64,000 nucleotides of DNA from Bacillus_P idriensis_A (GTDB lineage: Bacteria; Bacillota; Bacilli; Bacillales; Bacillaceae): positions 213,056 through 277,055 of the forward strand of contig NZ_JBCMYF010000032.1 in NCBI RefSeq assembly GCF_050483325.1, read 5' to 3'. Under the pieces are notes generated by a model. The model was given only the letters and a program-made list of their open reading frames with translations, searched no databases and was not told the DNA's origin. This document shows positions 59,329 through 64,000 of this stretch, one piece after another. Every line of letters begins with the position of its first letter. Position 1 is the first letter of the stretch. A program made the translations under genes and the position numbers.

Positions 59329-61677
59329 TTATTGTTTATTCATAGAGAAAGTGTAAGGGATAAAGATACTTGAATGATGATCAGTTACTCTAATGTAGTA
59401 TTTCCCTGCTTTAAGGTTAAGATTTACACTTTCCTCACCTTTAGCAAATTCGTCATAGTCTGTATTTAAATCTGCAATTTCTTTCCCATATTGATCAGTA
59501 ATAACATAATACCATGAGGCATTTGATTGGTTTTTCATTTTAATAATAAAATTTGACTGTTTTTCTACTTGGAAATAATAAAAATCACTGTCGTTATACT
59601 TTGATGATAAAGATCCTTGATAAGTCTTATTCAACTCTATTTTATTTGCCGTTTGTACATTATCATTAATTTCCTTTTCAAATGAATCGCCTGCAGTAAA
59701 ATTCACTTTAAATTGGTAAGGCTCTCTTTCAGCCCCATTTCTAATTTCGATATAGTAATCGCCTGCAGGCAATCCAACGGGAATTGCCGTTTCGCCTGAA
59801 GCATAATCGTTTCCAGCTGTCTCAAATGAAGCAAGGTCTGTGCCGCTGCTGTTCATTACAGCTACGTACCATCTTGAGCCTGGTTTCTGCTTCACGTTCA
59901 CTGAAATATTCCCTGCTTCTTTAAGAGTTAATCTGAAATAGTCAACATCATTGTAATAATTTTCAATGTTACCTGTGTAATATTGATTTAATTCTATTGA
60001 ATTCGCAGCTGCTGTATTGTCATTAAACTCTTTTTCATAAAAATTGCTTTTCGTATACTTTAAATGAAATTTATATTCCACTTGTTCAGAGCCGTTATTA
60101 ACTTGCACATAATATGTTCCTTTTGGTAATCCTATATTAAAGTTCGAAGTACCTGAAGCAGAACTCCCGCTTATCGTTTCAAGATCGCCGTATTCTTTTC
60201 CATTGCCATCCATGATAACAGCATCCCATCGGGAACCGGACTTATTATCCACTTTCAATTCAACGTTTCCTGGCTGGTCTAAAGTAAACTTATAATAATC
60301 CGTATCATTATATACATCCTGGATGATGCCTTTATAATCTTTATTCAGTTCAACAGGACTTGATGAAGCTAATGTATTATTAAGTTCTTTTTCATAGTAA
60401 TTGCTGTCTTCGTAGTTAATTGTAAACGTATAAGGTACCTTGTAGCTATCGTTAATACCATTTACTTTAAAATAAAATACACCTGCAGGCAAACCGACGC
60501 TTTTGTTAGTGAAATTATCAATACTTGAACCATCTTCTGTTCGGAAATCAAGATAAACCTTTCCATCCTTATCTATCATTTCACCTTCCCAGTAATGATC
60601 GGCATTTTGCTTAAACTGTACGGTAACATTTCCCGGCTTAGCCAAGGTAACTTTAAAATAATCTGACTGATATTCCGTTGTCTGCAGCGTATAACCTGTA
60701 TTCACCTTAATAGGAGCAGCTTTCTGAATTGTATCATTCACATTCAATTCTTCAATCTTCTGAAGCACTGCATTAGAAACAGCCCCTTCGCCTCCAAGGG
60801 AAACGACAGTTACGAATGTTTTAACTGATAGAAGATTTGTCATCGCTTTTGGAACCTGTTTTGGATTGACAAGAACCATCGCTCCATTTTTCTTTGCCGC
60901 CAGTACCGAACCTGTTAAAGCATCAGCAAAGTTCATGCCAGTTGCCACATATGCGTTTGATGCATCCGGCTGGTACTGCTTGATGATTGCTGCTGCTGTA
61001 TCGAATCGGTCTGCACCCGAAATTCTTTTCCCATTTGGCGCTTGTTTGATGACAGCATCACTTAATATAGATTTCCCGCCGACAAAAATGGTTTCTTTTT
61101 TCCCGTTTAATTCTTTTTTTGTAGGATCAGGAAGTTCGTTTGTTTTACTTAAAAGAATTGGATATCCTTTTTGAGCAGCATACGGAGCAATCGCCAATGC
61201 ATCCGGGAAATTCATGCCATACGCTACTACTGCTTTGTCTGTTTTTCCAAGCTGTGCTGCAATGATTGCCGCAGTTTCATAACGGTCCTTACCGCCCAGT
61301 CTTGTAAAAGTAAGTCCAAGAGATTTGAGCTCTGTTTCTACCTTTTTTGTAATGACATTTACACTTCCAAGAATAATAGCTTTCTTAGGTTTCAATCTTT
61401 GAATCTCTGTGATTGTAGATTTGCCTAATGTGTCTTTTTGAGACAGCAAAATAGGAGCGTTCAGTTTATAAGCAAGCGGGCCGCCTGCAAGAGCATCAGG
61501 GAAATTGTTCCCGATTGCAAGGACAACGGTATCTGCTTGAGACCAGCCGTTTTTAGAAATGTTAACCGCTGTTTCATAGCGGTCTGCACCCTTAAGGCGA
61601 GATGCAGCTGAACCTTCTGCAATAAAAAAGGTAAATGATAAGAGAAAAGCCAGTGCCAACATGAACAGTTTTTTCAT
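59329..61677 (-). CDS. Secreted protein with three CWB2 and four PPC-like repeats
   Basis: 782 residues: signal peptide about 1-24, three CWB2 repeats (about 27-315), then four repeats of about 115 residues (about 325-782). The repeats have the pattern ELN..Y.G.I...YND.DYY.FTL...GN..V.....S.W...I.D..G....L, close to the bacterial pre-peptidase C-terminal (PPC) domain. The usual partner of PPC domains, a secreted protease, is missing. It is probably a wall-bound adhesin, a structural protein or a carbohydrate-binding protein. Confidence 0.87.
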   Translation of the reverse strand: MKKLFMLALAFLLSFTFFIAEGSAASRLKGADRYETAVNISKNGWSQADTVVLAIGNNFPDALAGGPLAYKLNAPILLSQKDTLGKSTITEIQRLKPKKAIILGSVNVITKKVETELKSLGLTFTRLGGKDRYETAAIIAAQLGKTDKAVVAYGMNFPDALAIAPYAAQKGYPILLSKTNELPDPTKKELNGKKETIFVGGKSILSDAVIKQAPNGKRISGADRFDTAAAIIKQYQPDASNAYVATGMNFADALTGSVLAAKKNGAMVLVNPKQVPKAMTNLLSVKTFVTVVSLGGEGAVSNAVLQKIEELNVNDTIQKAAPIKVNTGYTLQTTEYQSDYFKVTLAKPGNVTVQFKQNADHYWEGEMIDKDGKVYLDFRTEDGSSIDNFTNKSVGLPAGVFYFKVNGINDSYKVPYTFTINYEDSNYYEKELNNTLASSSPVELNKDYKGIIQDVYNDTDYYKFTLDQPGNVELKVDNKSGSRWDAVIMDGNGKEYGDLETISGSSASGTSNFNIGLPKGTYYVQVNNGSEQVEYKFHLKYTKSNFYEKEFNDNTAAANSIELNQYYTGNIENYYNDVDYFRLTLKEAGNISVNVKQKPGSRWYVAVMNSSGTDLASFETAGNDYASGETAIPVGLPAGDYYIEIRNGAEREPYQFKVNFTAGDSFEKEINDNVQTANKIELNKTYQGSLSSKYNDSDFYYFQVEKQSNFIIKMKNQSNASWYYVITDQYGKEIADLNTDYDEFAKGEESVNLNLKAGKYYIRVTDHHSSIFIPYTFSMNKQ

Positions 61678-61829
61678 TACGTTTCCTCCAATTTAAATTG
61701 ATATTACTAGATATGTAAAATATGTTAAATAATTAACATTCTATAATTTAACACAACTTTAGAACTATGAACATATACACATTAAAATTTTGTGAGAATT
61801 TATTAAAAATATATAGAAATAGTTTCTAT

Positions 61830-61858
61830 TAAAAAAAAGCATCTTCAATAGATGCTTC
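61830..61858 (-). terminator. Terminator of the metallophosphoesterase gene
   Basis: AGCATC pairs with GATGCT, followed by T8 on the minus strand. Confidence 0.82.
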
Positions 61859-61875
61859 TCAAAATTAAATCCTGC

Positions 61876-62667
61876 TTAATTTTTTTCCACGTTCCCCATT
61901 AAAGAAAGAACAGTCACCTCACTCCTAACCCCAAACCGATAATTCCAATGCGCCTGTCCAATCCCTTTGGAGATGTAAAGATAAGACCCTCCGACTTTAT
62001 GTAAGCCCTGGTATATCCCCCGCCTCGCAAGCTCTCCCTTTGAAATAAAGGTAAAGAAGAATGGAACATTAAACTGCTTTCCATGCAAGTGCCCGGAGAG
62101 CATTAAATCAAATGGATCCGCAACTTCAGCTATATCATTAGGGTCATGACATAGTACAATTCCAGGCTTACCGGATTTCACTTTAGAAAATGCTTTAGTC
62201 AATCCAAGCTCATCTTCTCTATAAAAATCCAACCCTATCAATGTGAAATCTGGAAGTTCAATCGATTCATTCACAAGTACCTTTACTTTGTTTTCTTCGA
62301 GCCATGGCCGCAGACGCGAACTAAGCTGAAAAGTACGATAATCGTGATTGCCAAATACAGCATAAACTTCAATCCCATACTCATTAAAAACATCCAGGTA
62401 AGGTTTTATACGCGGAATATGCCGTTCTCTTGCAGTAAAATCACCGGTGATAAACACATAATCAGGTTTTTCCCTATGCAGCAGTTCTTTTATTTTTTCA
62501 GGATGAATCCGATTTCTTTCAATATGAAGATCTGATACCTGCAGAATTTTTTTATCAATCCCAAGCGGGACCTCTATATGTTCAACTTTCAGCCACTTTG
62601 TAGGCATTACAAATAATAAATAAAACAGCCCCATGCATCCAATTAGACCAATCAATAATTCAGCCAT
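61876..62667 (-). CDS. Membrane-anchored metallophosphoesterase
   Basis: 263 residues from ATG 62667, preceded by GGGGT; an in-frame ATG four codons earlier is possible. An N-terminal membrane helix (about 3-22) is followed by a calcineurin-like domain with all five metal-binding motifs: VSDLHIE, GDFTAR, GNHDYR, VLCHDP and GHLHGKQ. Relatives (YkuE, YaeI) hydrolyse phosphodiesters or lipid pyrophosphates and some are exported by the Tat pathway, but no twin-arginine signal is seen here. Substrate unknown. Confidence 0.88.
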   Translation of the reverse strand: MAELLIGLIGCMGLFYLLFVMPTKWLKVEHIEVPLGIDKKILQVSDLHIERNRIHPEKIKELLHREKPDYVFITGDFTARERHIPRIKPYLDVFNEYGIEVYAVFGNHDYRTFQLSSRLRPWLEENKVKVLVNESIELPDFTLIGLDFYREDELGLTKAFSKVKSGKPGIVLCHDPNDIAEVADPFDLMLSGHLHGKQFNVPFFFTFISKGELARRGIYQGLHKVGGSYLYISKGIGQAHWNYRFGVRSEVTVLSLMGNVEKN

Positions 62668-62727
62668 GCTATACCCCATTTTTTTCTATTTGTTCTATTT
62701 TACTAAAGACAAGCATCATTTAGTATA

Positions 62728-62762
62728 AAAAAACAGCCAAATCCCATAAAGGAACTTGACTG
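62728..62762 (-). terminator. Terminator of the comK-like gene
   Basis: AGTCAagTTCC pairs with GGGAtTTGGCT on the minus strand, followed by T7, a few bases after the stop. Confidence 0.75.
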
Positions 62763-62769
62763 CTTCCAT

Positions 62770-63291
62770 TTAATAAACTTCATAGCCCTCATAGGTTTCA
62801 GCTAAGTGAGCCGTTAAATCCCACATTTCCTCCTGACGGTCCAAATAAGTCAGAACGAGCTGCTGGGCATATCCGGCTTTGGTTAAATAGCTTTCCACAC
62901 TCCCTTGAATCTCAATTTCTTCTTTGTTTCTGCATTCAATCATCGTTCTGTTATTTTTCTCGAAAATCTTCTTCACATGATGATAGGAGACCCATATGCA
63001 CTCTTCGCTGTCTGGAGATAATGTTGGCACCATACAGATTCTAAAGCCTGGCGACAAACAAACCGGCAGCATCTTTTTGCCCGGCAAAATTAATTTCGCT
63101 GCCTCTATCATCCCTTGGTACGATGCACCGGCATGGATACAGCTGCGATTCATAATTTCTCTTGGGGACATTTTCACAATCAGCTTTTTGTACAGCTCAT
63201 GAACAACGGACCACAGCTCCCCATTTTCTGTGTACATCGGTTTCACTGCCATCGTCTCTCTCCAAACTGCATAGCTTTCTTTCATCAGCAT
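62770..63291 (-). CDS. comK: ComK-family competence regulator
   Basis: 173 residues from ATG 63291 with GAGG eight bases upstream; a GTG three codons earlier is possible. The conserved ComK core is clear: REIMNRSCIHAGASYQGMIE and MVPTLSPDSEECIWVSYHHV correspond to the DRSC-x-G-SY-GR and PTLS-C-W-H-HV stretches of B. subtilis ComK (192 residues). The C-terminal 20 or so residues are shorter. ComK binds AT boxes in promoters of DNA-uptake genes such as comF. Some Bacillus species carry two comK genes, so this may be one of two paralogues; which one cannot be told from the window. Confidence 0.88.
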   Translation of the reverse strand: MLMKESYAVWRETMAVKPMYTENGELWSVVHELYKKLIVKMSPREIMNRSCIHAGASYQGMIEAAKLILPGKKMLPVCLSPGFRICMVPTLSPDSEECIWVSYHHVKKIFEKNNRTMIECRNKEEIEIQGSVESYLTKAGYAQQLVLTYLDRQEEMWDLTAHLAETYEGYEVY

Positions 63292-63429
63292 TCTCTCCAC
63301 CTCAATCTTCTGTATTTGTTATGAAAAATTTTCCACATTGTTATTTTACAAAAAAATTAAGAGAAGGAAATAAGAAATAGGTAAAATTAACTAGAACTAT
63401 ACATTACATTTACAATGTATTTAAATAAA

Positions 63430-63455
63430 CAAAGAGACCTCCCATATGGAGGCCT
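63430..63455 (-). terminator. Terminator of the small membrane-protein gene
   Basis: AGGCCTCC pairs with GGAGGTCT (one G-U) on the minus strand, followed by TTTGTTTATTT. Confidence 0.7.
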
Positions 63456-63906
63456 ACTCATATTCCCACACAATCTTCCAATCTCCCTTTTCTTTCACAA
63501 CATATACATCCTGCATCACATCGAATGTCCCGAACTTGCTTTTGAATGTCTGTCTTACCTTGATGAGACGCGCCTCATTAAAGACCGGTGACCCTTTTGC
63601 CATCCTCCACCTTCGAACCTTCTTCTGCTTCAAAATTTCAAAAGAAAACGTGTTAACACCGTAATGACTCATATAGATATGAGACCGCTCTGTCACATAA
63701 GCATTCTTTGTAAACCGGTCCTTCATCAGCGGATGAAACAGATCCCAGGCACCGCCGAAGTTCCCAGTCTGTTCAGCTGTATAAAAGAGCTGAACCGCCT
63801 TTTTCGGAGAGGATGGAGTGAAGAGATGAAACAGCCCGATGAGAAGAAGAATGGCAGCTGCGATCATGGCTATTGGAATAAGAGGGAAAGGTTTACGTCT
63901 TCGCAT
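63454..63906 (-). CDS. Small membrane-anchored protein of unknown function
   Basis: 150 residues from ATG 63906 (AAGGGTG upstream). A basic start (MRRRKPF), one membrane helix (about 9-28), then an outside domain beginning KKAVQLFYTAEQTGNFGGAW and ending DVYVVKEKGDWKIVWEY. This layout (AV..F..A...G....W then a W-K-I/V end) is like NTF2-type small sensory or wall-associated domains. I do not recognise a specific family. It lies alone upstream of comK. Confidence 0.7.
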   Translation of the reverse strand: MRRRKPFPLIPIAMIAAAILLLIGLFHLFTPSSPKKAVQLFYTAEQTGNFGGAWDLFHPLMKDRFTKNAYVTERSHIYMSHYGVNTFSFEILKQKKVRRWRMAKGSPVFNEARLIKVRQTFKSKFGTFDVMQDVYVVKEKGDWKIVWEYE

Positions 63907-64000
63907 TTTATCACCCTTTTGAGCATGTCTAAGAAAGTGTATGAGGGAGAGTTAAAGATAATACGAAAAGGTTAATAAATAAAACATACTAACATTAGTA

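Overview
The window looks like the chromosome of a low-GC Gram-positive, endospore-former-type bacterium of the Bacillaceae. Gene order from position 1 to about 18 kb follows the Bacillus subtilis order fliS-fliD-flaG-hag-csrA-fliW-yviE-flgL-flgK-flgN-flgM-yvyF-comFC-comFB-comFA-degV-degU-degS-yvyE-tagV-tagO. It is not B. subtilis itself: the surface-protein and glycan genes that follow are different, and the intergenic regions carry repeats of a kind I associate with other Bacillus-like genera. I cannot fix the species. Nearly everything is encoded on the minus strand; the exceptions are yvyE, tagV, one glycosyltransferase and lytR.

Region 1 (1-11.6 kb) holds late flagellar genes and the comF operon. 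Three sigma-D-type promoters (before flaG, hag and flgM) drive the filament, cap and junction genes. FliW and CsrA are translationally coupled, and the hag leader carries two hairpins that each present GGA in the loop, as expected for CsrA repression of flagellin. The comF operon (comFA, comFB, comFC) runs into yvyF and flgM; directly upstream of comFA is an unannotated 59-residue SANT/Myb-like ORF.

Region 2 (11.8-16.9 kb) holds degV, the DegS/DegU two-component pair, divergent yvyE, and the LCP ligase tagV.

Region 3 (16.9-36.6 kb) is a wall-glycan locus: TagO (lipid-linked GlcNAc start), MnaA and a WecC-type dehydrogenase (UDP-GlcNAc to UDP-ManNAc to UDP-ManNAcA), GalU and Ugd (UDP-Glc to UDP-GlcA), five glycosyltransferases, a methyltransferase with a coiled coil, a small coiled-coil protein with the same C-terminal basic motif, and a two-gene ABC exporter. 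No tagA/B/D/F genes are present here, so the product is more likely an acidic glycan (ManNAcA and/or GlcA) than classical glycerol teichoic acid. An SH3b amidase with a sigma-D-like promoter is embedded.

Region 4 (36.9-61.7 kb) is a surface-protein island: six secreted proteins each with three cell-wall-binding type 2 (CWB2) repeats. These are a LytB-like SpoIID protein, a LytC-like amidase, a 1543-residue subtilase, a lytic transglycosylase, an NlpC/P60 endopeptidase, and a non-enzymatic protein with four PPC-like repeats. Alongside are a LytA-like lipoprotein, an SGNH-like protein, a 1449-residue LRR/Fn3 protein ending in an LPKTA sorting signal, the LCP ligase LytR, and an SEC-C/HTH/TPR-like protein. 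The co-location of the CWB2 cluster with an acidic-glycan locus resembles the layout in Clostridioides difficile, where CWB2 domains bind the anionic polymer PSII. This is the most interesting system-level idea in the window.

Region 5 (61.8-64 kb) holds a metallophosphoesterase, a ComK-family regulator and a small membrane-anchored protein of unknown function.

Several repeats sit between genes: a 111-bp structured element, a roughly 120-bp structured element in two full copies whose stems show compensatory changes plus a truncated third, a 52-53-bp tandem repeat, and a five-unit repeat with an exact 21-bp period.
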